This document shows positions 48,290-60,060 of a stretch of 64,000 nt of DNA, piece by piece. Location of the stretch: the NCBI GenBank assembly GCA_029204225.1, contig CM055102.1:32298607-32362606 (forward strand), in the 5' to 3' direction. Source of the stretch: Diphasiastrum complanatum (lineage: Eukaryota > Streptophyta > Lycopodiopsida > Lycopodiales > Lycopodiaceae). A program made the position numbers and the translations under genes. The stretch's first letter is position 1, and every line of letters begins with the position of its first letter. Below the pieces are notes generated by a model that ran no database searches, was not told where the DNA came from, and was given only the letters and a program-made list of their open reading frames with translations.

Positions 48290-49320
48290 GTCTTCATTTA
48301 GAGAAATGCTACTTTGAAATGATTGAATACATATTGCTTCTACATAGAATATTTGGACTTGGAATTGAGGTTGACAAAGAAAAAATCAAAGTTCTTGAAA
48401 AGTTATCAGAATCAACAAACTTGCGAGAACTTTGAGGCTTCTTGAATCATGTTGGTTATTACTACATATTATTAAAGACTATACTTGCAATCTCCATTGA
48501 CTCAATTGTTGAAAAAATGTTGAATATGTTTGCACATTTGAAACATAATAAGCTTTTGACAATCTAAAACCTACTAGTTAAAAAAAAAAATGTTTATGTC
48601 CATGTATCTTCTTTTACCATTGGAGTGATGTTAAGTTAGAAAGATTATGCCAAGAAAGACTATCCTGTGTATTATGCATGCCAACAAATATTTGCATCAG
48701 AGATCAATTATTCAATACAACAAACAGAGCAAGAAGTTTTAAGAAAGCTATATATAGTAAAAAAGTTAATAGAGTACTTACTTGGATTTTCTTTTTTTAT
48801 AATTCATGTCAATCATTATGCTTTGATTTAGCTTGAACATATATCCAAGTTATCTGGAAGAATTGCAAAATGGATTCTTCTACTTCAAAAATCCACCTTT
48901 CAAGCTGAAACATGACAAGAGAAGTTCCATACTAATTTGGACTATTTATCTTAATAAAGTGGGAACCCATCCAAAGAACCTTAAAACGATGACTAGATGA
49001 AGATATTATGATAATCGATTATGAAGACATGATTGTACTCAAAAAAAATTGAGTACTTATTGTATTAGAATTATTCAAATGATTCTAATCAAGAAGAAAA
49101 AGTGGTCTTTCAATACAAAGTTGGACCTTACACAACTATAAAAGGAGTACAATATAGATTGACACCCGATGAAGAATTATGAAGATGTCTTGAAAATTTT
49201 GAAATTGACAATGTTATTCAAGCCTTAAAATTAGAGGATAAAATTAGTGGACATTATGCTTTGCACAATATAAAAAATTCTAATTACAAAATATTGGTGG
49301 CTACTATTGATTTTTGAATC
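48290..49320 (+). pseudogene. Gypsy remnant: RT tail, RNase H, integrase zinc finger
   Basis: The plus strand in shifting frames gives GIEVDKEKIKVLEKL and LREL*GFLNHVGYY (RT tail), DYPVYYACQQIFASEINYS and EYLLGFSFFIIHVNHYAL (RNase H), then GPYTTIKGVQYRL and ISGHYALHNIKNSNYKIL (resembling the HHCC integrase entry). Many stops. It is a separate, heavily decayed Ty3/gypsy copy with no LTR seen. Confidence 0.65.
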
Positions 49321-49779
49321 TCCATATCAAAAGTGACCAGTTTGTCGAGATTGACATTGTACAAATGTTTCTACTTTCGTAATCTAAGCTTATCCAATGT
49401 TTTAAAACTTTACCCCTCTTTTTCTAGGTTGTTTATATTTTATATTCTATTTTTTTGAAACTTCTCCAACTTTTCTATTTGAGCTCAAATTTCAATGCAC
49501 TAAAAAGCAAAATTGATCAGCAAAATAAAAGCAACACTATGCTATAAGATTATAAACAACATAGGGTGATAATGATTCTATGATTTAAAAATGGGTCATG
49601 CAAGTTCTCAACCATGTAAATAACTGATACAAATGGACGAATTATTGCCTTTGTGCACATGAGTTTGGGCAAGTATCAATGCATGAATCAAAGTGAGACA
49701 CATAAGTGATATTGAGTTAAGAAAACATTAAAAAAAAAACTGAAAAAAAAACTGAACAATAAAGTATACATCTAATTCA

Positions 49780-50110
49780 TTCATACATGTGGTCCGTATA
49801 TCTACATGTGTGAGATTTTTGTGAATCAATCATATGTTGACACGTGCTTTATTCAGTTGACTCACACATGCAAACATACATGGTCAATCATATTTTGCCA
49901 TGTGGTAGTTTGATTTTTCTTCACATGTGCAAAAAAGTGCAAATGAAAATTTTTGAGTCATTTCTTTCAATTTTTCTATTGTGCGAACATGCAACTATGA
50001 TATGGTGTCTTGGTGCATAGAAGTGATATTAGTTGTACATATCTCCTCTATGTGCGCAATTCAATCATATCACTCTTAAAATCTCTCCTTGCCCACAAAA
50101 GAGATATTCG
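49780..50110 (+). promoter_or_regulatory. Promoter-like module P4
   Basis: Contains ACATGTGTGAG, GACACGTGC and GTTGACTCACACATGCAAA (compare P2), then boxes near 50010-50030, GTACATATCTCCTCTATGTGCGC (50036-50058) and CACAAAAGAGATATTCGTGC (50095-50114). Order and spacing follow P2, with more drift. Confidence 0.55.
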
Positions 50111-50277
50111 TGCTTTGTCTGCATTATTATTATTCTATATGTGGCTTCTACATCCCTTCCTAAGAAAGATCTTGCACTCTCTTTCTCTCCCCAAATTCAA
50201 TTTCACAAAAAAAATAAACTATTTCAAGTCTCTTTTCCATCAACTCTTGTATGTTATGTAGTAGACCACATAACAAA

Positions 50278-50916
50278 ATGCTGACTCAGAGGTGTTCTAT
50301 GAATATTATGTCAAATTTAGATAGATTATCAAGATACATGTTATATCCTTTGGTCCTCTTTTGTTTATTCATTTAAATAATCTTGTTTATTTTGATCGCA
50401 CAGTAACTAGAAGTTGGATAAATTGTGTACTAGGTGTTTTTATTAGTTTAATAACCCAACTTCTTGTAATATTTGTAAAAAAATGTATCCAAAATACCAA
50501 ACATGTTCTTTTGTTGTGCTTAATCCTTCAAATTCCAAAAGAGGTTGAGGCATCCGACTTTGAACGTGTTAAGGTGTTCACCGAGTCAATTTCTCAATCC
50601 TTTTCTAAAAGGATAATGTAAACTCAAAACCATAATAGGATTTTTGAATATCATAGATTTTGAATGTGAAAACTTGGTGCCTTGGGAAGATAATAAAGAA
50701 GATGAAGGTTTTCTAAGCAGTGAGGCTTGTTTTCAAAAAGCCTTAGTAAATATACATGATTATGGATGTGGTGTATCCTTTAAAGAGAAATTTATTGCAT
50801 TTCAATGTCAATTGGACTTCCCTACTCCATTTGTAATGACGTATACAAATGATTTTTTTTTAATTGGTGGTCACAGTATAGATCATCCAAACCTTGTTAA
50901 AGTAGATAATGAATAA
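50278..50916 (+). pseudogene. Gene 5, unknown, downstream of P4
   Basis: A short start MLTQRCSMNIMSNLDRLSRYM (from 50278), a piece with ASDFERVKVFTESISQSFSKR (to 50621), and a 90-codon open stretch 50644-50916 (FECENLVPWEDNKEDEGFLSS, GCGVSFKEKFIAFQC) lie in different frames. They may be exons or a broken ORF. No family recognised. Position relative to P4 mirrors the other module-gene pairs. Confidence 0.35.
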
Positions 50917-51779
50917 TGTTTAATTGTTTTTTCATTTATTTATTAGGTTTTTATTTATTCAATTCTATATTGATACGACTTAACATCAAGTTGCGACAGG
51001 GATAACAACCGAGAATAGGTGTAGACACATGTAGTTCCCACAAGAATGCCCTTGTTCTTACATGGTTGTTATTGTGGACTGATGAAGGTGAGCTTATTTT
51101 CCTTGATTTGATGCGTAACTCGTTTGGTATGGAGTAGAACTATACGGGAACATTACAAATTGTAATGGAGTGTAATTATGACATACATATGACATAATGT
51201 CATAGCCATTTCATACATTGCCTATAGTGAAATACTAGAGAGCAATATTGAACATGTTTTCTTCAAGGTGCAGCCAAGCCAAGATAGTTCACAAGTTTAA
51301 GGTTGCTCTTAATAGTGTCGCCAAGACTCAAAAAATATTCTAGTAGGTAATAAAATATGAAAATATTTCTTTCCAATTGAAACAGATTGGATTTGCTAGC
51401 ATCGCCTTGCAAAAGGCAATCAATACCATGTGTTCAAATTGTTCGATGGGCTTTTTGCAAAAGTGGACATTTTAAATTAATGCCCTAAATTATAAGAGTA
51501 TGTGTGCACAAAATGTTTTGCCACATTGCTAAGTAATTTCATTAGAGAATTTTTTAATCCAGAAAAGACCCTATAAGGAATACCATGTAGATTGACAAAG
51601 TTTGTTAATGTAAATTACTAAAATAAATATATCTTCTGCCCAATGCTTTGTCAATTTTGCCCATTTTTTATGGTTAACCATTCTATGTATATTATAGTTT
51701 ATAGTTCATTATAGTACAACTTTTAAGTCGTAGCTCCAATTTAGACAAAAATGGTACCGATCAAAAGTTATAGCCAGTC
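50917..51779. other. AT-rich non-coding stretch in the third unit
   Basis: No ORF or motif of note. Confidence 0.5.
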
Positions 51780-51915
51780 AAAGTTTAAGTTATGTAGATT
51801 TCAAATGTGATAAGTGTTTTGGTTAGTCCATGTGTAAGAAAATTTTGAGAAAAAAAATAAACATCATCTTTACAAAGGGGTTTTTTTTTTTGGATTTGGA
51901 AGTCGTTTAACGATT
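51780..51915 (+). repeat. Terminal-like block of the third unit
   Basis: AAAGTTTAAGTTATGTAGATTTCAAATG to CATCTTTACAAAGGGGTTTTT, homologous to 47640-47780. It marks the right side of the P4/gene 5 unit. Confidence 0.5.
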
Positions 51916-53039
51916 GCTAGAACACTTTGGATCACTCCATAGGTGATTTTTGTTCTTTTTTTCAATTTTTCCAAATAATATCCTCCTTAATGCAAAGCTT
52001 CTCTGATGAATCGATCCCCTTTAACGCAAAAAAGCATCAATCCTGCTTAAGGGAAATTTTCTTATTTGAGGCAAAGCTTGTCGTCATAAATCAATCACCT
52101 TGTGATTGGTTTTGGTTTTATGATTTCTTATTTCTCATTTAGAAACTACATAATTTCTTGCTTTCCTCTTTCTGGAGACGTCGGTGATCCAAGAGAGCAA
52201 GATCGTTCACATGGAAAACTGGATCAAGATATAACGAGACAAGGAGAGTAAATCAACAATATTATACTCCAATCTGATCCCCAAAAGCATCTTATCAAAA
52301 GGCGGGCTGTGTTGCAAATCTTGATTCAAGGAAAATTAGGATTTGTCAATTCATCTCATCATGAGTCATGCACGATCAATGCTTTAAAACTTGCTTTGAA
52401 GTTTTAAAGCATTGATCGTGCTAAGGGTGCCCGAACAGATATGTTGCTTTGATCTAGTTTATTACATACTGACTTTGCCATAACCAATGTTAGTTTGAAG
52501 CACTTGCATGATGATGGACTCTGGAGGCCATGCCGGACAGGCCCCAGGCCCCTTCGTCATGTTTGCCCTGTTGCAATGGGAACTGCTCACTGATTTTCCT
52601 GGTTATGTCAAACAATCATCACATGCTCAAAGTTTCACAGGCAATTATCAGAAAATTTACCAGAACAGAATCCGTCTGCAATTCGCGGATCTTCTATAAT
52701 GCATTATGTAGCTTTATTTACGGAGCAGATTCATGTCGAGCTCCCTCGAATAATTGCAGGCTACCTATAAAGTTGAACTGAAATCACACCACTCATTGCA
52801 AACGACAAATAGGCATTGTAATAATCCTGTTGTTAGTATTAATCCTTTTGTAGGCAAACTAACCCTGCTGATCTATGTTGATCCATAAAGTGGATAAGCT
52901 TTCTCAATAATTCGAATATCCAATATAAAACTATCTATCCGCCTCAGTCAAATGAAAGATTCAGAAGTGAGATCCTCCGTAACTTTGACACCATGAAGCT
53001 GATCTAAGAGCATAAAATAATAATGAGTAATTAGTATAA
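51916..53039. other. Intergenic region 3' of the LBD gene
   Basis: Holds only short ORFs without motifs (51927-52142, 52508-52781) and the perfect hairpin listed separately. Confidence 0.5.
52370..52421. repeat. Perfect 22-bp hairpin
   Basis: Arms 52370-52391 and 52400-52421 are exact reverse complements around an 8-base loop (TGCTTTGA). The arms begin GCACGATCAATGC. It lies about 620 bp past the LBD stop. Small-RNA precursor, miniature transposon relic or chance cannot be told apart by eye. Confidence 0.9.
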
Positions 53040-53796
53040 TTAAGACAACAGAGCTTCTGCAATCCCGAATGGCTCAAATCCTGAAGTTACGTGTTTGTAT
53101 TGCTGGTTTTCATCAGATGATTCCGCTGAATCCAGCGGAGAGACTTCAGTGTTAGCAACAATAGTTGAGGCCATCGCCGCCTGGTGCATTCGCATGCATA
53201 AATTTTCGGCTTGTGCTACTGCAAGCTGAGATTGCAGTTGTGCTACTTGCTGCTGCAAGGACGATATAGCTCCTACACAACCGTAAACTGGATCCCGAAG
53301 TCGTGCCTTGGCTTCGTACACTATGCTGCTCACTGCATCGCCCCTTTGGTGAAATGGGAGTTCCTGTCATTCGTAGAAATCAATCTTTTTCAGTTTTGCG
53401 CTTGCTTATTTGTGCAATAACACGCCTTTGCTTATTGATAGAGTGGATTGAATCGTGCGTTTGAGGATGCCGGTCCTACTAGCTCTTATTTTCATCAAGA
53501 GACCTAGGTTATATTGCATTGTCACCACAAGAGTTGACAGATGAACTAGAAGTCAGTAGCACTGGCAACACCAATACTCAGCACGCCGAGAAGTACTTAT
53601 GAAGCTTTCAGTAAGAGGTTATAATGATCATACCTGAAGCATCTTGTTGATGTTACTGGCTCCAAATATTTTGTGCACATATGCAAACTTCTGAGGTTCC
53701 TCTGGAGGAAAATGCGGGGCAAACACGCAATCTTTAGCACATCGTCGGCGCAAGAGCTTGCAGGCTGCACACGGGGAGGAGCCTGAACCTGGCATC
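53040..53796 (-). pseudogene. LBD: LBD (LOB-domain) transcription factor with frameshift
   Basis: Exon 1 (53796-53634) starts MPGSGSSPCAAC and, after one extra C near 53760-53762, continues KLLRRRCAKDC, VFAPHFPPEEPQKFAYVHKI and FGASNINKMLQ, the CX2CX6CX3C zinc block and GAS block of the plant-only LOB domain. A CAG/GTA donor, a 270-bp intron and a GACAG acceptor lead to exon 2 (53363-53040): [28 protein letters not shown] and the Leu-zipper-like [20 protein letters not shown]. About 161 residues without the shift, normal for class I LBD proteins (organ boundary and lateral organ development). The extra base breaks the frame after the second Cys; it could be a real mutation or a sequencing error. 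Confidence 0.9.
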
Positions 53797-54680
53797 CTGT
53801 TAAAGAATTATTGCACTTTCTTATGGTTTTGATTGATACTGTCAAAGCGAAAAAGTTTTTAATAAAATTCAGAGAACCGAAAAACGGGCCAACACAATAT
53901 AATTGAAACTTGTTCTAGCTCTAACAGTTACTTCTAAGCTAGCAGGCAAGATGCACTCCAGTCGATCCACAAATTCAGCAGTGAATGCTAGCAAACTCTT
54001 TCTACTGATCTTGACGCCATCAAATTCATGCAATCCTGCAGAAATGGATCAAAATAGACCACCTGCAGGCAGTCACACAATTTCCACCATAATTACGATT
54101 TGGACACACCGCTTCCCGCTGACCTCTGATCTACACACACTAAGATAATGCAGTACCCTCCAGCACACAAACACCTGAGGGAATCTCCAAATCCTCTTGA
54201 ATTTGGACAAAATCTCAGGAGTCAGGGCTAAATCAGCACAATCTTTTCATATTCTAGCAGCAGCAGCAGTAGCGAAAGAGGTATAATTTATGGGTTTGTT
54301 GAAGAGCTAGTAAATCTAGCAATAACTCCATCTTTCAGCAGCTTGATGTTAGGGGAGAGGAGGCGGCGCGCCGCGCGGCCTGAACCAGACTCCCGATCCA
54401 ATCCATGGATTAAGCACCTGCTGCTGCTGCTACTGCTGCTGGATTATGAATGCATGAACGCATGTAGGCGTAGGTAGAATTCGAGAGCGAGCGTACCGGA
54501 GGAGGCAAGAAGGCCTTGGGAGCTCGTCGGAAGTCCGCAGGCCTTGATTTTGAAGTGCACTTTCCTTTCCGGTGAAGGTCTAGACCTCCGCTTCCAATCA
54601 TCCCCAGGGAGGTTTCACGTTTCCCTTCAACTTGCACTTTGAAAGATTGTACCCTTCCATGTACTGGAAGCAAAGTGTCC
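53797..54680 (-). promoter_or_regulatory. LBD upstream and leader region
   Basis: Unusually GC-rich for the window around 54360-54380 (GGCGGCGCGCCGCGCGGCC), with CTG/CAG triplet runs near 54256-54272 and 54418-54440. A minus-strand CCG/GTACGC at about 54497 could be a donor of a leader intron. The overlapping ORF 54410-54673 has low-complexity Ala and is not convincing as protein. Confidence 0.4.
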
Positions 54681-54682
54681 TA

Positions 54683-54851
54683 GTGATCTTTCTAGGGGCA
54701 CGGAGAGGTGGTTGGGCTAGTTAGGTTGTCCCATAAAAGATGGGGAGGATGTTAAGTTGAGCTACACCGGCCCCAACATCTTCTATGGCACATCCTTAAC
54801 TAGCCTGAAGTGCCTCTCCAATATCCCTCTAGAAACCCCTAGAAAGATCAC
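54683..54851. repeat. Foldback element, probably a MITE
   Basis: Outer arms of 16 bp pair perfectly (54683-54698 GTGATCTTTCTAGGGG with 54836-54851). The pairing continues imperfectly inward for about 60 bp on each side around a loop near 54746-54770. Length 169 bp. No target duplication is obvious. It lies immediately upstream of the LBD leader. Confidence 0.75.
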
Positions 54852-55075
54852 CAAAGAATTCATTGAGCTATAGAGCCTCGTCATTTTTTATTGCTAGATG
54901 ATCCAATGGAAAGGTTACTATAAATCCATTTCCATAAAATATGACAAGCACCGTTTCCATTAGGACGAGTCATAGATTCTTGCAATTAGTAGATGACCCA
55001 ATGAAAAAGTCACTCAAAATCCATCTCCTATGTACAAGGATGATCTATGTTATCCAAAATAGTAGGTTTGAAAAT

Positions 55076-55078
<3 letters not shown>

Positions 55079-55120
<42 letters not shown>
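55079..55120. repeat. (TC)21 microsatellite
   Basis: Pure 42-bp tract. Confidence 0.97.
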
Positions 55121-55124
<4 letters not shown>

Positions 55125-57689
55125 GGGGTCCACCTATGACCCAAGATGGGGACCACCTTTGCAACACCTATTTTCTACACTTTTTGTGTTTTAATAATGT
55201 GTATGAAAATGTTTATGTGGAGCCCTTCAATGTTTTTATGGCCTCAAAGCAATGATGGCTCTATTCCATGAAGCCACCTCTAAAATACATGGGTGCAAAT
55301 GAGACACATTTTGAGAATTATTTGAAGATGTGCCCTTCATTTGGTTAACAAAGTTCTTTGGGCAAGCCTTGCTTTCAGAGCAGACCCCACAAATATTGTT
55401 CCTTAAGCACAAATATCCTATCAAAGACGCAAGCTAGGCCCACTCTCATCCACTGGTGAAGGTAATTTGTCTTTAAGTACATGGTTTTAAGATGTCGGAG
55501 GTCTCAAAGAAATAATTTTTGATTTGATTACTTTAAGTGTTGGTTTTTAGTCTATGATCCTCTTTATCATAAATAATAAACATAAAATGTGTCGCCTTCT
55601 TTACCATAAATAATAAACATAAAATGTTGTCTAGTCACTGGCAAAAAATTAGAAATCTCTTGATGGAATGGCTAGATCTATTTTCACCCTTCTTGTTCAT
55701 TTGATGATTTTGACCCTCCTTGATCAACTAATGATGATGCTATATGGTCCATTCTACTTTTATTATGTTGGTAATCTGAAGTTCTATTTAATCGATCTAA
55801 TAGAAATTTGATTACTCGCAAGTTGATTACCTTGACTACTATTCGTAGTGAAGAGTGTGATTCGATATTGGGAATTTTATTTTTTTAGTTGTTAACTATA
55901 TGCACTTATCATCTTGAATATTGAAGCTAATGGATCATAGTGATAAGTGATTAGCTTCAAGATTTGTCTTCTGCTATAAGTTGTGAGTTGTCATTATTTA
56001 TCAATTTATATGTTTTCAATATTTTTGTGTAGGTCCTTTTAAGGTTATTAATTTCACTTAAAATTGTAATGTTGGTGACACATGATGTTGGGCTTACGAT
56101 ATGCAACTATCACTATCACAGTTGTGTACTAAAATACTTGTTATTAAATAGACATTATATTTAATGCCAGTATTAGATGAAATTTTAACTTATTCTTGCA
56201 ATTCTATAATGTGTTTGTAGAGCTCTTTGACATCATTAACATGTAATGTTGATACTAAGATCTAACATTGTTAGAATAAAAAAAATGGTTTCGTTTGCTA
56301 TTTGCTTAGAATTTCTAAAAATCTCTTGATAGAATGGCTAGATCTAGTTTGAGATGTTGTGATCCTTCTTGATCACTTGATGATGATGTTATCTGATCCA
56401 TTGTGGCTATATATTTTGGTGATCTGGAGTTTCATATGGTTGATCTAGAGGAAATTTTATGGATTGCAACTCGATTCAATAGTCACTGGTTGATTTGATG
56501 TAGTGAATAGTTTGATGTAAGATTAAGAATTTGATTTGCATGGTTGTCGGGTATTTCACTCAAAATTGTGATAATCGATCATGATGTCGATGCTACAGTA
56601 AGCAGTTGTAACTATCTGAATTGTTTACACTAAGTCATAGAGTCACAGAGACTTTCCACATGAAGAATTGCAATTTGTAAGTATCTGCTCCTCTCTTTAC
56701 TAAAACTTAAACATGTATGTACTTGCTCCATGAATGAATGAGGAGATGGAAATTGGCACATACACAAGATCAAGTGATATGGCATCATATTTAAACTATC
56801 TAGAATCTTTGGGTCAATCTCATCAACAAAAAATTTGAAAACACTATATCTTGTATTGGTCAATTTGATTTATTCAACAAGCTATGTCAAGTGATGAAGG
56901 TCAAAGTAAAGCTATCTTGAGTGAAATATACAAATTTGCCTACATCAAATTCCATCAACAACATGAGCTATATCAAGTTTCAATTATATCAAAGTTGAGC
57001 AATATCATATTTGAACTATCCAAAAGTCCTAAGTATAGACCCAAAATTTGAGCCATATCAAATTTCAGCTATTCGAAAGTCCTAGACTGAATGAGAAATC
57101 TCCAGTAATAAGAGACAAAATCAAGCTGTCTCAAAAGATAGACAATAGATTTAAACTATCTAGAATGTCAAGGGTCAATTCCATCTATAGAAAATCCAAA
57201 TTGAACAATCTGAATGCATTGTACTTGAGATTGGTAAATCATATCTCAAATCAAGCATTTTCAAGTGTAGAAAGTGGATCTTTGTGATCCTAGCTTCATT
57301 TTATATCAAATCACTTGGAGAGGCCAATTTTTGAATTTACTTACTAGAATGTGGAAAAAGAAATTGCTCATGATTGTGGATGTTGCATTCTATTAGTAGA
57401 TGTATCAAGATTCTAGCTTTTGCATATAGTTTTTGATTGATTCAATATTTCGCATTTTTGTAAAAACTCAAAATTTGATAGGATCTCTTGGTTCAAAGGT
57501 TCAGATCTTTTCAAGAGTGTGATTCAAGTGTATTTGAGTTCAAAAGTTCATTATATTGCTCATATGGCATTCTAACTCGTTGATTTTACTTGTCATTGTG
57601 GATGGCGTTCCTTCCGATGTCTGAGAACCATGTTGTCTTGAAGCACCGTCAACATTGTCATGTTATGCTACTATCCTTCGAATCTTAAT
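55121..57689. other. Decayed direct repeats, no gene
   Basis: About 55650-55890 repeats at about 56312-56550 (both contain AATCTCTTGATrGAATGGCTAGATCTA and later GTTGATTTG-type blocks). About 56790-56880 repeats loosely at 57150-57240 (AAACTATCTAGAATsT). No ORF with a domain. Likely remnants of terminal or tandem repeats of an old element. Confidence 0.5.
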
Positions 57690-58365
57690 GCATTTACCTA
57701 TGCTTTTAGATAGCCCTCAAATGCTTTTCTTGGCATGTAGATATCGTCTCTAGAAGGAGCATTCTTGGTAGATCTCAATGAGCAGGCAGCAAATACAACC
57801 GATGAAGAAATGTCATATGAGTAAGTTACAACACTAACAAATATTGTCTCACTGGCAGCTGGCTGTTCTGCCAGCTGTGGACATTCGTGTGAAGACCCTA
57901 AAGGATTGCCCCCAAGATGAGGATAGGAGAACACAACAAGAGAGACTATGGAACCAAACCGCCCAACCAATCCTAGATCAAAACTGGATCTAGCCCCCAA
58001 GCCATGCCATGTGAAGCAAGAGGAGAAGAGAGAAACTGGTAACCTAAACCCAATATGTCGACGGGAGAATCCCTACCTCATTATATAGAGAGTAGAGTCA
58101 TGTGCATGAAATCATGCAACCCCCATGCAGGTCAACTATAAATAGATCACATCTCTTCATGCAGTCCTCCTGCCTATATCCGTCACACAAACATGCAATA
58201 CTCCATATGTCTCATGTAGAGTGTCTGGGTCCTCTCAAGGTAATTAGTCACAAACAGGCCTCAACATGGAATTAAATCTCGACGTGACCAATAATCTCGA
58301 GTACTGGAGGGCCGGTCTACCATATTAGGACTATTCCAAGTCCTTAACTGAATATGGCCATAACA
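57690..58365 (-). repeat. LTR K (minus orientation), left edge uncertain
   Basis: On the minus strand an LTR-like start TGTTATGGCC follows a polypurine tract. A TATA-like CTATATAATGAGG lies near 58079-58092. The ORF 57698-58000 has no retroelement motif and is not supported as a gene. Confidence 0.5.
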
Positions 58366-58380
58366 TTCTTCCCTCCTTAA
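58366..58380 (-). promoter_or_regulatory. Polypurine tract of element K
   Basis: TTAAGGAGGGAAGAA on the minus strand abuts TGTTATGG, the expected arrangement at a 3' LTR. Confidence 0.65.
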
Positions 58381-59529
58381 ACTGCTTCTATCCTTGGAAG
58401 CACCAAAAAACAGGAAAGAATTACAGTTCCTTTAACTTTCAGTATTAACTGAGGAAATCATTATCCTTAATCTGACTTTCATATCAAACAAGTACTCAGA
58501 GATAAACCTATTTCCAATCGTTAATCTCTGTTCTGGAGTACCAAGTCTGGTTTGAAAAGTACACTAAGAGATATATTTTCTCAACAGGGTTATACTCAAC
58601 ATAAGTTAGTAACATCACCGCCATGTAAAACACTTACATGAACCACTGAGTGAAATATTCCCTAACTTAGGAGATTAAAGTCAAAGAAAAAATGATCATT
58701 ACAGTCTGAAATTATCCACAAACTCTGGAAGACAATTTATAAAAAACTTCCAGGTACAACTATCCTTAGAATCCAGTTCTAATATATGATAATTCATTCA
58801 ACTAGAATCTCTAGGAGAATCATTAAGATATAGAATGATAAAACTCAACCCTGAGTATCCCGGATACTCTTTTGAGTCAAATGCTCCTATTTCTAGCACC
58901 AAATGCAAGAAAATAGCATTCATTCATCTTAATAAATTTGTCTGTCTCCTACAATAAGTGGAGATCCAATCAAATGAAGAACTGTACTCAAGCATCTGCA
59001 GACCATATATTGTAGTAGAATAGCATCCACTAGATAAATAAGATAATGTCTGTGAGATCCATAGGTTCTCAATTAAAATACCGGAGTAAAGAGATTCAAA
59101 ACATTGATCTGAATTCTTACTCAATTAACATACCAAGACTTTAATCGTCACACTTAAGAATCATTACAATTCCTTATAAAGAATCATTACAATTCCTTAT
59201 AATCCTTTGACAACAATTAAGTATCTATTTATTATCCGTCAGCCATAAATATTTAGATTCATATGAATTGTCAATCATAATTTACTGGAATCCAAAATCA
59301 TACTTAATCATTTACAGGATACTGGAGTATATGTCTAACATAACTCAGGAAAAGTAAGAGTCATTCCAAAATCTTTCTATTAAGAAAATACTGGATTTAG
59401 GAATACTTCCAAACATGATTCTTTAACTGAAGTGCAAGATTCGAGGTCTAGAAACCACTGGTAATTAAAGACTGAACGCATACCAAGATTGTGAAAAATG
59501 CAAAAATAAGCTTGGTAGAGGCCAAAAGT
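58381..59529. other. Presumed interior of element K, degraded
   Basis: The minus strand beyond the tract should be the end of pol, but I find no recognisable RT, RNase H or integrase. A 21-bp tandem repeat (GAATCATTACAATTCCTTATA, less the last base per copy) occurs near 59158-59200. Confidence 0.4.
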
Positions 59530-60060
59530 CTTGTATATAGATAAACACACATGTGTGGAGCCTGTTCCCACGTGTGAAACTAGTGTACTTGTCATGTACC
59601 ATAATCATATATGTTGTACATATGATTTAATTCAAGTTCTAGTGGCTAAAATGGCCAAAAACTAGTTTTCTAGACATATGACACATGGCATCAATCTATC
59701 GATTGCATGAGCCACATCCTTGGGTTAGGTGTCATATCCCATGTGTAGAGGATAGCTCACACGTGTGGAATAAGCTGAAGTAGGCGAATTTTGACTTCTA
59801 GAAGATTTCCAAGTAGATCTCCATATAGATGGAAAATGGACCAAAAGTGCTCAAAATAGAAGGTTTTGTCCAAGTGTTAGTTTTGCATGATGAATCATCA
59901 TATGACAAAGCACCTTCACACATGTGGGATCAGAGGCATGATCAGTACCACGAGCTTCCACTTATTGTATATATAGAGCCACATTTGGCCATAATCATAG
60001 TGAGACACCAATCTTGGTTTGGGAAGCAAATTTGAGTGACTCTCTCCATTTGTCTACATT
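59530..60060 (+). repeat. Promoter-like, possibly solo-LTR segment
   Basis: Contains TATATATAGAG (about 59968-59980) with CACATGTGTGG, CCACGTGTGAA and CACACGTGTGG boxes upstream (59548-59575, 59758-59768), and CACACATGTGGG near 59917. The organisation is reminiscent of the C and D LTRs. Edges and target duplication not found. Confidence 0.35.

Noticed and set aside
57698-58000. 100-codon minus-strand ORF
   Set aside because: Lies in the LTR-like region K with TATA and polypurine tract; no coding motif.
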